From JAFDBW01 sp963825575 (GTDB taxonomy: Bacteria > Desulfobacterota > Desulfuromonadia > Desulfuromonadales > BM103), in NCBI GenBank assembly GCA_963825575.1, contig CAWGUB010000017.1:62001-126000 (forward strand): a DNA stretch of 64,000 bases, in the 5' to 3' direction. Of the stretch, positions 53,242-61,810 are shown piece after piece. The position numbers and the translations under genes are program-made. The notes beneath the pieces were generated by a model. The model had not been told where the DNA came from, made no database searches, and worked only from the letters and a program-made list of their open reading frames with translations. The first letter of the stretch is position 1; every line of letters starts with the position of its first letter.

Positions 53242-55095
53242 ATGAGTTTTGAAATTCCCAAGAACGACAAACTGCTGAGATGGGTCGAAGAGGTCGCGGG
53301 ACTGTGTGAGCCGGAACGCATTCACTGGTGTGATGGCTCCCAGAAGGAATACGACGAGATGTGCAACTTGCTGGTCAAGTCGGGAACCTTCCGCAAGCTT
53401 AACCAGGAGAAACGCCCCAACAGCTACCTCGCCTGGTCCGACCCGATCGATGTGGCAAGGGTGGAAGACCGCACCTTCATCTGCAGCATCTCCAAGAACG
53501 ATGCCGGCCCAACCAACAACTGGATGCCGCCGAAGGAGATGAAGGAGAAGTTGCAGAAGCTTTTCAAGGGTTGCATGAAGGGGCGCACCATGTATGTTAT
53601 CCCCTTCAGTATGGGTCCGCTTGGCTCTCCGATTGCCAAGATCGGCGTCGAGATCACCGACTCACCCTACGTCGTCGTCAACATGCGCATCATGACCCGC
53701 ATGGGCAAGGCAGTGCTCGAGGTGCTTGGCGGCGGGGATTTCATCCCCTGCCTGCACTCGATCGGTGCGCCACTGCAAGCGGGCGAGCAGGATGTCTCAT
53801 GGCCCTGCAACAAGGAGAAGTACATCGTCCATTTCCCCGAAGAACGTTCAATCTGGTCCTTCGGCAGCGGTTATGGCGGGAACGCCCTGCTCGGCAAGAA
53901 ATGCCTGGCGCTGCGCATCGCCTCGAAGATCGGCTATGACGAAGGTTGGCTGGCCGAGCACATGCTGATCCTCGGCGTCGAGTCACCGCAGGGGGAGAAG
54001 TCCTATGTCGGGGCTGCTTTCCCGAGTGCCTGCGGAAAAACCAACTTTGCCATGCTGATCCCACCTAAAGGGTTCACAGACAAGGGTTGGAAGGTGACTA
54101 CCATCGGTGATGACATCGCCTGGATCAAGCCTGGCAGCGACGGCCGGTTGCACGCCATCAACCCCGAGTACGGCTACTTCGGCGTTGCTCCGGGGACCTC
54201 GGTTATGACCAACCCAAACGCCATGGCATCCTGTGCCGCCAACACCATCTTCACCAACGTGGCGCTGACCGAGGATGGTGATGTCTGGTGGGAGGGGATG
54301 ACCGATGAACAGCCAGAGAAGCTCACCGACTGGCAGGGGAACGCCTGGACGCCCGGCTGCGGTCGCCCGGCGGCCCATCCCAACGCACGCTTCACCTCGC
54401 CGGCCAGCCAGTGTCCGTCGATCGACCCGGATTGGGAAAATCCCAAGGGGGTGCCGCTCAGTGCCATGATCTTTGGTGGCCGCCGTAAGGATACCATCCC
54501 GCTGGTCTACCAGGCTTTCAACTGGAATTTCGGTGTCTACCTCGCCGCCACCCTTGGCTCGGAAACTACCGCCGCTGCAGTTGGAGCCACCGGCAACGTG
54601 CGCCGCGATCCCTTTGCCATGCTGCCGTTCTGCGGCTACCACATGGCCGACTATTTCGGCCACTGGCTTTCGGTCGGGCGCTCGGTGGCTAAACCGCCGC
54701 GCATTTTCAGCGTCAACTGGTTTCTCAAGGACGAGAATGGCAAGTTCGCCTGGCCGGGCTATGGCGAGAACATGCGTGTGCTCAAGTGGATCATCGAACG
54801 GATCCAGGGGCGTACCGGTGCCGTAGAAAGCCCCCTGGGGTGGATGCCCCGCTACGAAGACATGGACTGGGAGGGTCTCGAGGTGTCACGCGAACAGTTC
54901 AACGCCCTGACCTCCGTCGACCGCGATCTCTGGCAGGCCGAGGTGCTTTCCCACGAGGAACTGTTCCTGAAGATGTTCGACAAACTCCCCAAGGAGTTCC
55001 TGCGTATGCGCGAACTGATCATCTCCAGCCTGTGGCGTTCCCCCGAGCATTGGGAGCAGATCGGCGACGTGCACCCTGAGGGTTGGAACGAATAA
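53242..55095 (+). CDS. pckG: Phosphoenolpyruvate carboxykinase (GTP)
   Basis: A 617-residue enzyme using GTP or GDP. The P-loop is FPSACGKTNFAMLIPP with the reactive Cys typical of the GTP family, not found in the ATP family. Other parts are WKVTTIGDDIAWI, NPNAMASCAANTIFTNVA, NARFTSPASQCPSIDPDW and NWFLKDENGKFAWPGYGEN. Ribosome site GGGAGG is nine bases upstream. It may run in the PEP-forming or in the PEP-carboxylating direction. Confidence 0.96.
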   Translation: MSFEIPKNDKLLRWVEEVAGLCEPERIHWCDGSQKEYDEMCNLLVKSGTFRKLNQEKRPNSYLAWSDPIDVARVEDRTFICSISKNDAGPTNNWMPPKEMKEKLQKLFKGCMKGRTMYVIPFSMGPLGSPIAKIGVEITDSPYVVVNMRIMTRMGKAVLEVLGGGDFIPCLHSIGAPLQAGEQDVSWPCNKEKYIVHFPEERSIWSFGSGYGGNALLGKKCLALRIASKIGYDEGWLAEHMLILGVESPQGEKSYVGAAFPSACGKTNFAMLIPPKGFTDKGWKVTTIGDDIAWIKPGSDGRLHAINPEYGYFGVAPGTSVMTNPNAMASCAANTIFTNVALTEDGDVWWEGMTDEQPEKLTDWQGNAWTPGCGRPAAHPNARFTSPASQCPSIDPDWENPKGVPLSAMIFGGRRKDTIPLVYQAFNWNFGVYLAATLGSETTAAAVGATGNVRRDPFAMLPFCGYHMADYFGHWLSVGRSVAKPPRIFSVNWFLKDENGKFAWPGYGENMRVLKWIIERIQGRTGAVESPLGWMPRYEDMDWEGLEVSREQFNALTSVDRDLWQAEVLSHEELFLKMFDKLPKEFLRMRELIISSLWRSPEHWEQIGDVHPEGWNE

Positions 55096-55117
55096 CCTTT
55101 TACAGACAATCCAAAAC

Positions 55118-55147
55118 AAAAAGGGCCGGATAACACCGGCCCTTTTT
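55118..55147. terminator. Bidirectional terminator between pckG and the hydrogenase operon
   Basis: AAAAAGGGCCGG (55118-55129) pairs with CCGGCCCTTTTT (55136-55147). It gives U runs on both strands, serving pckG and the cytochrome at the end of the hya operon. Confidence 0.9.
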
Positions 55148-55172
55148 GTCATTTACGGGAAGCATCCTGTTC

Positions 55173-55628
55173 TTATTCTACCCGTGTTTTCAAATAGGCT
55201 ACCAGCTGCCAGATCTCCTGGTCTGTCAGCCCGCGCCAGGAAGGCATGACCGAACCGCTTGAAAGGTAGGGTTCGACAGTCTTGCCAACTTCAATCCTCC
55301 AGAACAGGTAGGCAGGATCGCTGTCGCGGAAATGAGCTTCGGTGAAATCCGGTGCCGGAGGCTGAAAAAACACTGCTCGGCTGGAACGCCCTTCGCTTGG
55401 CTTACCGTGGCAGCTGGCGCACTTGTCACTGAACAGAGCGTGCCCGGCCGCCAGTTGAACACTGTCCTCCATCAACCCTTGCGGCATCTGCCGTTGGGGA
55501 TAGTCTGGTTGCTCCTGGCCGCAGCCATACAGCAGCAACACTGACAGGATGACAAGCTGTAACGCACGGTAGACTGCTTGCCGAGCGGCTCTCACTTTCC
55601 ATCTCGCGCTTCGAATGCAACCCCCCAT
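55173..55628 (-). CDS. Monohaem c-type cytochrome, likely lipoprotein
   Basis: A 151-residue class I cytochrome. The haem motif is KCASCH near residue 69, and the Met ligand is in SVMPSWRGLTDQEIWQLVAYL. An N-terminal hydrophobic segment ends in LLYGC, a possible lipobox. The start at 55628 overlaps hyaD by 37 bases; a GTG 12 codons later is an alternative. As last gene of the hya operon it may accept electrons from the hydrogenase b-type cytochrome. Confidence 0.8.
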   Translation of the reverse strand: MGGCIRSARWKVRAARQAVYRALQLVILSVLLLYGCGQEQPDYPQRQMPQGLMEDSVQLAAGHALFSDKCASCHGKPSEGRSSRAVFFQPPAPDFTEAHFRDSDPAYLFWRIEVGKTVEPYLSSGSVMPSWRGLTDQEIWQLVAYLKTRVE

Positions 55629-56077
55629 AACTGCAATTCCTTCAGAACCTTTTGCACGACCGGCTCAACCGCTGACTCGACAGTTGCGGTCAAATCGGTC
55701 CCCATCTCGATACATTCCGGCTGAACGCCCCAGACCACCAGTTTGGTCGGTACGTGTCCCTGCAGCTCGGCCACGGCGAGTAAATCCTGCAGCCCCATCT
55801 GGTGGACCGAGAGCTTGCTGGCAAATGCTCGGGGCACATCTTCCCCCTCAATGCGGAAGATCTGGCCGGGCTTGTCGCGCATGTCGAGGGCATCGATGAT
55901 CAGGAGGGACTCCACATCTTCCAGGTGAGGTAGCAGGTCAAGGCCGAGGGTGCCGCCGTCAATCAGACGGATCTTTCCCTGGAAATGGTAACGGGATGAA
56001 AGCGTGTTGACCACTTTCACCCCGAAACCATCATCCGTCATGATCGAATTGCCCAGTCCAAGGACCAGGGTTGACAT
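55592..56077 (-). CDS. hyaD: Hydrogenase maturation protease HyaD
   Basis: A 161-residue endopeptidase that removes the C-terminal tail of the large subunit once nickel is in. It has VLGLGNSIMTDDGFGVKVV with the nickel-binding Asp, LLIIDALDMRDKPG and LSVHQMGLQDLLAVAEL with the conserved His. Adjacent to hyaC and translationally linked to it. The general Hyp machinery is not in the window. Confidence 0.93.
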   Translation of the reverse strand: MSTLVLGLGNSIMTDDGFGVKVVNTLSSRYHFQGKIRLIDGGTLGLDLLPHLEDVESLLIIDALDMRDKPGQIFRIEGEDVPRAFASKLSVHQMGLQDLLAVAELQGHVPTKLVVWGVQPECIEMGTDLTATVESAVEPVVQKVLKELQLWGVAFEARDGK

Positions 56078-56730
56078 TAAAGATCCTCCGGTTCGATGAA
56101 ACGGTACCCACTGAAGATGCCGCTCATGGTGCCGTTGCGCATCTTAACATCCATCAGCCAGCCGCTGTAGATATGGTTGATGATGAAGCCGGCCAGCAGC
56201 CACATGACGCCATGGTGCAGCAGGCGCAGCCACTGGTTGCCGACCAGGACATTAACTCCGCCGAGAATGCCGTCCCAGAAACCGCCGGGGGCAAACTGGC
56301 CGTACATGGCAAAGCCCGAGACAATCTGGAAGATGAAGAGGGCGAAGATACCGATATAGGCTGTGGCCGCGACCGGGTTGTGGCCAACTTCGTAGGTGAT
56401 CTTCTTGCCGGTAAAGGTGTAGTAGCGGAACATCTTGATAAAGTTTTTCCGCCCATCGGCCGTTATCCATGGAATAAAGGCTTTCCAGGAGGCATGCTGG
56501 TTGCCGACGAACATCCAGATGATGCGCGCAGCAACCGATACGGTAAACAGGTAGGCGAACGCAAAGTGCAGAAACCTCATCCAGCCCATGACAAACATCG
56601 ATGTATCAGGTGCTGCTATGAACGGGCTGCCAATATAAAAGCCGGTGATCGACAGCATAATCATGGAGATCACGTTGACCCAGTGGCAGATGCGAACCGG
56701 CCATTGCCATACGTAATGTATTTCAAGCAT
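56077..56730 (-). CDS. hyaC: Hydrogenase b-type cytochrome subunit HyaC
   Basis: A 217-residue membrane cytochrome b with four helices. Haem-binding histidines are in WPVRICHWVNVISM, WMRFLHFAFAYLF and LLHHGVMWLLAGF. It anchors the hydrogenase and passes electrons to quinone or a cytochrome. It starts 18 bases after the large-subunit gene. Confidence 0.92.
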   Translation of the reverse strand: MLEIHYVWQWPVRICHWVNVISMIMLSITGFYIGSPFIAAPDTSMFVMGWMRFLHFAFAYLFTVSVAARIIWMFVGNQHASWKAFIPWITADGRKNFIKMFRYYTFTGKKITYEVGHNPVAATAYIGIFALFIFQIVSGFAMYGQFAPGGFWDGILGGVNVLVGNQWLRLLHHGVMWLLAGFIINHIYSGWLMDVKMRNGTMSGIFSGYRFIEPEDL

Positions 56731-56748
56731 GGTGTGCGCCTCCTTCCT

Positions 56749-58461
56749 TTAGAGGATCCGAACCTTGACGATCTCCGTACCCTTGCCGTCCATGACGTGC
56801 ACGGCGCAGGCCAGGCAGGGATCGAAGGAATGGATAGTCCGCAGGATTTCCAGCGGGTTTTCCGGGTCGGCAATCGGGGTGCCGATCAGGCTTGATTCGT
56901 AAGGGCCCATCTGTCCGGCAGCGTCGCGCGGGCCTGCGTTCCACGTCGAGGGAACCACTGCCTGGTAATTGGCGATTTTCTGGTTCTCGATGCGAATGAA
57001 GTGGCCGAGGGCGCCTCGCGGGGCCTCGTGGTAACCAAAGCCCTGGGCCTCTTTCGGCCAGGTAGCCGGGTCCCACTTCTCCTTGTTGAATACTTCTAGG
57101 GTGCCGCGGCCCATGTTGTCGGCCAGCTGGTCGAGCCAGAGCTCATTCTTCTGGGCCAGCAGCAGAGCATCGACGCCGCGGGCGGCAGTGCGGCCGAGCG
57201 TTGAGAAGAGCGCCGAAGCCGGTGCGCCAAGGGTTTTCAGGACGAAGTTGACGGTGTCCACAACCTCTTTTGTGCCGGAGGCATAGGCGACCAGGATGCG
57301 TGCCAGAGGGCCGACTTCCATCGGCTGGTCCAGGTAGCGCGGCGACTTGACCCAGGAGTACTTGCCGTCGGTATCGAGGAACTCGTATGGCGGCTTCGGG
57401 CCGGTGTAGTTGTTGCTCGTTTCACCCTCGTAAGGATGCAGCCCCTTGTCGTCACCCTTGGAGTAGTTGTACCAGGAGTGGGTGACGTACTCGGTGATCT
57501 TCTTCTCGTCCATCTCCATGACGTTGGCCAGGTCCTTGCCCATGATCACACCGCGCGGGAAGAACAGGCTGCCGGTACCGGGGCTGTTGTCCATCGGGAA
57601 GTCGCCGTAGGAGAGGTAGTTGCCAACGCCGCCGCCGATCCCGGCCCAGTCGAGGTAGAAAGGTGCAACCGCCAGCAGATCGGGGATGTAAACCTGCTCG
57701 ACAAAAGCACGGGCCTTGCGCAGCAGTTTACGGATATGAGCGATCTTGTCGGCGTTGATGGCGTTCTGGCTGTCCGGATCGACAGGAATCGACATGCCGC
57801 CGACCAGGAAAGTTTGCGGATGCGGATTCTTCGAGCCGAGGATGGCGTGAATCTTGATGACATCCTTCTGCCACTCCAGGGCTTCCAGGTAGTGGGCAAC
57901 GGCCATCAGGTTCGCTTCCGGCGGCAGCTTGTAGGCGCTGTGCCCCCAGTAGGCGTTCTGGAAGGGGCCGAGACGGCCGGTGCCGGCAAAAGCGGCGACC
58001 TTGTCCTGGATACCCTTGAAATAAGTCACGCTCGACTTCGGCCAGTTGGAGATCGACTGGGCCAGTTTGGCCGTGGCTGCAGGGTCGGCAGACAGGGCGC
58101 TGACGATATCGACCCAGTCGAGTGCGTGCAGGTGATAGAAGTGAATCACGTGGTCCTGCACGTTCTGGATGCCCATGATCAGGTTGCGGATCAGCCGGGC
58201 ATTGTCGGGGATCTGGATATTCAGGGCATCCTCCACGGCGCGGATACTGGCCATGGAGTGCACCGTGGTGCAGACCCCGCAGAAGCGTTGGGTGAAGTGA
58301 TGGGCATCGCGAGGGTCACGACCCTTGAGAATCTTCTCGATACCGCGGAAAGCTGTGGAGGAACTCCATGCATCCACGATTTTGCCACCATCGATCACTG
58401 CTTCGATGCGCAGGTGGCCTTCTATTCGAGTAATGGGATCAACGGCAATTCTTTTGGCCAT
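56749..58461 (-). CDS. hyaB: [NiFe]-hydrogenase large subunit
   Basis: A 570-residue subunit holding the NiFe centre. The N-terminal ligands are in RFCGVCTTVHS and the C-terminal ones in DPCLACAVH; all four are Cys (codons TGC or TGT), so it is not a [NiFeSe] enzyme. DPITRIEGHLRIE opens the protein. The tail after AVH (15 residues) is the segment cut by HyaD. It belongs to group 1, membrane-bound uptake type. It starts 3 bases after the small-subunit gene. Confidence 0.95.
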   Translation of the reverse strand: MAKRIAVDPITRIEGHLRIEAVIDGGKIVDAWSSSTAFRGIEKILKGRDPRDAHHFTQRFCGVCTTVHSMASIRAVEDALNIQIPDNARLIRNLIMGIQNVQDHVIHFYHLHALDWVDIVSALSADPAATAKLAQSISNWPKSSVTYFKGIQDKVAAFAGTGRLGPFQNAYWGHSAYKLPPEANLMAVAHYLEALEWQKDVIKIHAILGSKNPHPQTFLVGGMSIPVDPDSQNAINADKIAHIRKLLRKARAFVEQVYIPDLLAVAPFYLDWAGIGGGVGNYLSYGDFPMDNSPGTGSLFFPRGVIMGKDLANVMEMDEKKITEYVTHSWYNYSKGDDKGLHPYEGETSNNYTGPKPPYEFLDTDGKYSWVKSPRYLDQPMEVGPLARILVAYASGTKEVVDTVNFVLKTLGAPASALFSTLGRTAARGVDALLLAQKNELWLDQLADNMGRGTLEVFNKEKWDPATWPKEAQGFGYHEAPRGALGHFIRIENQKIANYQAVVPSTWNAGPRDAAGQMGPYESSLIGTPIADPENPLEILRTIHSFDPCLACAVHVMDGKGTEIVKVRIL

Positions 58462-58464
58462 CGG

Positions 58465-59580
58465 TTAGTCCTCCTTTACGACCTTGTCTTCTTCCATGGC
58501 ATCACCCTTGCGGAAGCAGCTAGCCACTCCATGGATGCCGAAGGCCACTGCGGTGGCCGCCGCCAGACCGATACCAATTTTGTCGGCCGTATCTTCAATA
58601 CCAAAACCGGGGACCTTGGGCAGGCGCCGGTAGAAGGGACTCATGGTGTCCCAGAACCCTGGCTCCGAACAGCCGATGCAGCCGTGGCCAGCCATAATCG
58701 GCCACGACACGCCCTCGTTGTAGCGCACGGTCGGGCAGTTGTGGAAGGTCTCCGGTCCCTTGCAGCCGAGCTTGTACAGGCAATAGCCCTGGCGGTGGCC
58801 GGGGTCGCCAAACGATTCTGCATACTGTCCAGCATCGAAATGGCCGCGTCGTTCGCAGTTGTCATGAATGCGTTTGCCGTAGGCAAACTTGGGACGACCG
58901 AGGCGGTCGACCGCCGGCAGTTTGCCGAAAGTCAGGAAATGTACGATGGTCGCCGTCAGGTTCACGGCATTGACCGGACAGCCGGGGAGGTTGACGATCG
59001 CGGCACCCGGAACAATTTCACTGACCGACTTGGCGTTGGTCGGGTTCGGTGCAGCGGCAGGGATGCCACCGAAAGTGGCACATGAACCCACTGCGATTGT
59101 CGCCGCCGCGTTTTGCACCAGCTTCTTGCAATCTTCAACGGCACTTTGTCCGCCGATTGTGCAATAGCCACCATCGGCACCGGTCGGGATCGACCCTTCG
59201 ACGATCAGGATATACTGGCCCTTGTACTTCTCCATGGCGTCGTGCTTGGATTTCTCAGCCTGGTGACCGGCGGCAGCCATGATGACATCCGCATACTCGA
59301 TGGAGAGCAGATCCAGGATGATTTCACCGGCGGTCGGCTGGTTGGCTCGCAGGAAAGCCTCCGAATCGCCGGAACAGCTCTGGTATTCGACCCAGATGAC
59401 CGGTGGCCGCTTATCTTCGACAGCCCGGGCAACTTGCGGCAGCATCGTGATCGGCAACGCCAGGGCTGCGGTTGTTGCCGTGCAAAACTTGATAAAGTCG
59501 CGACGGCTGATCCCTCTGGCCTCCACGCGCTGGAGGATATCCTCGGGAATCCGTGGGGTGACATCCAAGTCAGTTTTCAT
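58465..59580 (-). CDS. hyaA: [NiFe]-hydrogenase small subunit with Asp in the proximal-cluster motif
   Basis: A 371-residue electron-transfer subunit. The Tat signal has SRRDFIKF at residues 25-32. The proximal-cluster motif, normally CxGCxE, reads C69-S-G-D72-S-E, so the second ligand is Asp (GAT at 59365-59367). The other two proximal Cys are kept in VGSCATFGG and LPGCPVN. Distal and medial ligands are normal: IHDNC, GYCLYKLGC, HNCPTV, HGCIGC. A C-terminal helix (IGIGLAAATAVAFGIHGVAS) anchors it. A 3Cys:1Asp proximal cluster is established for the actinobacterial-type (group 1h) enzyme of Ralstonia eutropha. The protein could be group 1f, 1h or a relative. Confidence 0.95.
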   Translation of the reverse strand: MKTDLDVTPRIPEDILQRVEARGISRRDFIKFCTATTAALALPITMLPQVARAVEDKRPPVIWVEYQSCSGDSEAFLRANQPTAGEIILDLLSIEYADVIMAAAGHQAEKSKHDAMEKYKGQYILIVEGSIPTGADGGYCTIGGQSAVEDCKKLVQNAAATIAVGSCATFGGIPAAAPNPTNAKSVSEIVPGAAIVNLPGCPVNAVNLTATIVHFLTFGKLPAVDRLGRPKFAYGKRIHDNCERRGHFDAGQYAESFGDPGHRQGYCLYKLGCKGPETFHNCPTVRYNEGVSWPIMAGHGCIGCSEPGFWDTMSPFYRRLPKVPGFGIEDTADKIGIGLAAATAVAFGIHGVASCFRKGDAMEEDKVVKED

Positions 59581-59907
59581 GGAACGACCTCCTTTTGGTG
59601 TCTGTGACTCAAAAGTGCAAACGTATAGAATTCAGTATATTATGATGCAAGGCTCAGACGTGATCGAGAAAAATACTCCTCCCTTGATAAATGTTAAAAC
59701 AGTGTTTTGTCAAGTAAAAACCCGGTTTTCTGAAAAGTTTTTCATCCTGCTGCCAGCGGTCGGCATTTAACGGTAAAAAACCGTACTTCTTGCCATTAAA
59801 TATATCTCATATTTTAAAAAGCGCCAGATTTGTGCCATGATTAATTCAACCGGCCAATCTCCGACTTGCTGTTATAATTGACAGGTCGATCATGAAGGCT
59901 CTGAAAT
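59581..59907. other. Divergent promoter region, hya operon and archease
   Basis: The 327-base AT-rich region probably holds both promoters. On the minus strand TTGACA (complement of 59708-59713) is followed after about 17 bases by TTATC-like sequence, a tentative -35/-10 for hyaA. Nothing stronger is visible. Confidence 0.4.
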
Positions 59908-60318
59908 ATGTACAAACTTATTGAACACACGGCAGATATCGGGATCGATGCGCGAGCGGATTCTCCCGAGGCGGTTCTGCAGGATATGGCGCAAGGCCTG
60001 AAAATCCTGATGTTTGGTGAGAGCCCTGCTTTGGCGAAGTTTGATGCGCAGATCACGGTTCATGCCGAAGACCTGACCGAACTGCTGGTATGCTGGCTGA
60101 ATGAGGTCGCCTACTGGAGTGAAAAGAACAATCTGGTCCCGGCGAGGTTCAGCATCGACCTGCTCACCGAAACAGACCTCCGGGCGACTGTTTCAGGAGA
60201 ACCTTTCGACCCGTTGCGTCATGTAGTTGAACGACAGGTCAAGTCGGTCACCTATCACCAGGCCTGCCTGGAAGAGGTTCCGGAGGGCTGGCGTGCCAGG
60301 GTCTATGTCGATCTTTAA
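59908..60318 (+). CDS. Archease
   Basis: A 136-residue protein that activates RtcB RNA ligase by promoting guanylylation turnover. Archease hallmarks: EHTADIGIDARADSPEAVLQ at the start, LTELLVCWLNEVAYWSE in the middle and HVVERQVKSVTYH near the end, containing the metal-binding Asp and His. It ends nine bases before rtcB, the usual pairing. Confidence 0.94.
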   Translation: MYKLIEHTADIGIDARADSPEAVLQDMAQGLKILMFGESPALAKFDAQITVHAEDLTELLVCWLNEVAYWSEKNNLVPARFSIDLLTETDLRATVSGEPFDPLRHVVERQVKSVTYHQACLEEVPEGWRARVYVDL

Positions 60319-60327
60319 GGGTAGATC

Positions 60328-61770
60328 ATGAGTATCAAGGTTCAGCAGATCGACGAATGTCGTTGGCGCATCCCGCGCGAGGGGGCGATGCGTACCGACG
60401 GCCTGGTCTTTGCCTCGGCGAAGATGATGCAGGACCTGCGCCGGGAGCAGGCCCTTGAGCAGGTCTGCAACGTCGCCACCCTGCCCGGCATCGTCGGCCC
60501 ATCGATGGCAATGCCCGATATTCACTGGGGCTATGGCTTCCCGATCGGCGGGGTGGCAGCGTTCGATGCTGATGACGGGGTCGTTTCCCCGGGCGGCGTT
60601 GGCTATGACATCAACTGTGGCGTGCGGTTGCTGCGCAGCAATCTGGACGCTGCATCGATTAGGTCACATCTCGATAAACTTGCCGATGAACTGTTTCGTA
60701 ACGTGCCATCCGGGGTTGGTTCCCATCGTCGGGACCTCAAGCTGTCTGTAAGCGAAGAGAAAAAAGTCCTCGTCAAGGGGGCTGCCTGGGCCGTCCGACA
60801 GGGCTTTGGCGAAGCCAGCGACCTCCACTGCATCGAGGGACAAGGCGTCATTGCCGGTGCCGATCCGGAGATGGTTTCAGCGCGAGCCCTGGAGCGCGGC
60901 CGCGCCCAACTCGGGACCCTTGGTTCTGGCAATCACTTTCTCGAGATCCAGCAGGTTGAGGAAGTTTATGACGAGAGAGCTGCAGACGTACTCGGCCTCT
61001 ACCCTGGGCAGGTTACGGTCAGCATTCACACCGGCAGCCGGGGTTTAGGTTACCAGGTCTGCGACGATTACCTCAAGATCATGCTCAAGGCCGCCCGCAA
61101 GTACGGCATCACCCTGCCCGACCGGCAGCTCTGCTGCGCGCCCTTGCAGAGTGACGAGGCCCAAAGCTACCTGGCCGCGATGGCCTGTGCCGCCAACTTC
61201 GCTTTTGCCAACCGCCAGATGATTACCGCCTGGGTGCGTGAAACTTTTGAGCAGGTTCTGAACAAGGGACCGTCCGAGTTGCGGCTCGGTGTGATCTACG
61301 ATGTTTGCCACAATATCGCCAAGTGGGAGAAGCATCTGGTTGACGGTAAGGAACGTCGACTCTGTGTGCATCGCAAGGGGGCAACCCGTGCGTTTCCGCC
61401 GGGGCACGTCGAGATTCCGGAGGTCTATCGCCAGATCGGCCAGCCGGTTCTGATCCCCGGAGATATGGGACGTTATTCATACGTGTTGACCGGCACTGCC
61501 GGTGCCTATGAGGAAACTTTTGGTTCCACCTGTCATGGCGCCGGGCGGGTGATGTCCCGGCAGGCCGCGAAAAAGGCTGCGCGGGGTCATGACCTGATCG
61601 GCGAGCTGGCGGCCCAGGGGGTCCTGGTGCGGGCTGCCGGTCGGGCCACGGTCGCCGAGGAAATGCCGAATGCCTACAAAGATGTTGCCGATGTTGTGGA
61701 TGTGGTGCATCGAGCCGGAATTGGACATATTGTCGCCAGGCTGAAGCCGATGGCGGTTGTTAAGGGATAA
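60328..61770 (+). CDS. rtcB: RNA-splicing ligase RtcB
   Basis: A 480-residue Mn- and GTP-dependent ligase joining 2',3'-cyclic phosphate and 5'-OH RNA ends. Conserved parts are MPDIHWGYGFPIGGVAAFD, SPGGVGYDINCGVRLLR with the metal-binding Cys, GTLGSGNHFLEIQ, HTGSRGLGYQVCDDY and the C-terminal SCTCHGAGRVMSRQ-like segment (HGAGRVMSRQAA) with the GMP-accepting His. With archease it forms an RNA repair unit. Confidence 0.95.
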   Translation: MSIKVQQIDECRWRIPREGAMRTDGLVFASAKMMQDLRREQALEQVCNVATLPGIVGPSMAMPDIHWGYGFPIGGVAAFDADDGVVSPGGVGYDINCGVRLLRSNLDAASIRSHLDKLADELFRNVPSGVGSHRRDLKLSVSEEKKVLVKGAAWAVRQGFGEASDLHCIEGQGVIAGADPEMVSARALERGRAQLGTLGSGNHFLEIQQVEEVYDERAADVLGLYPGQVTVSIHTGSRGLGYQVCDDYLKIMLKAARKYGITLPDRQLCCAPLQSDEAQSYLAAMACAANFAFANRQMITAWVRETFEQVLNKGPSELRLGVIYDVCHNIAKWEKHLVDGKERRLCVHRKGATRAFPPGHVEIPEVYRQIGQPVLIPGDMGRYSYVLTGTAGAYEETFGSTCHGAGRVMSRQAAKKAARGHDLIGELAAQGVLVRAAGRATVAEEMPNAYKDVADVVDVVHRAGIGHIVARLKPMAVVKG

Positions 61771-61810
61771 ATGCCGGTAAGAGAAAAATCTAGAAACTAA
61801 AGGTGAAGAC

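Noticed and set aside
56749..58461. Possibility that the hydrogenase is a [NiFeSe] selenoenzyme
   Set aside because: The C-terminal DPCLAC motif is encoded by TGC codons and no in-frame TGA occurs.
57436..59085. 549-codon open frame on the plus strand across hyaB and hyaA
   Set aside because: It is antisense to two clearly recognisable hydrogenase genes; the open frame follows from GC-rich third positions and its translation has no family features.
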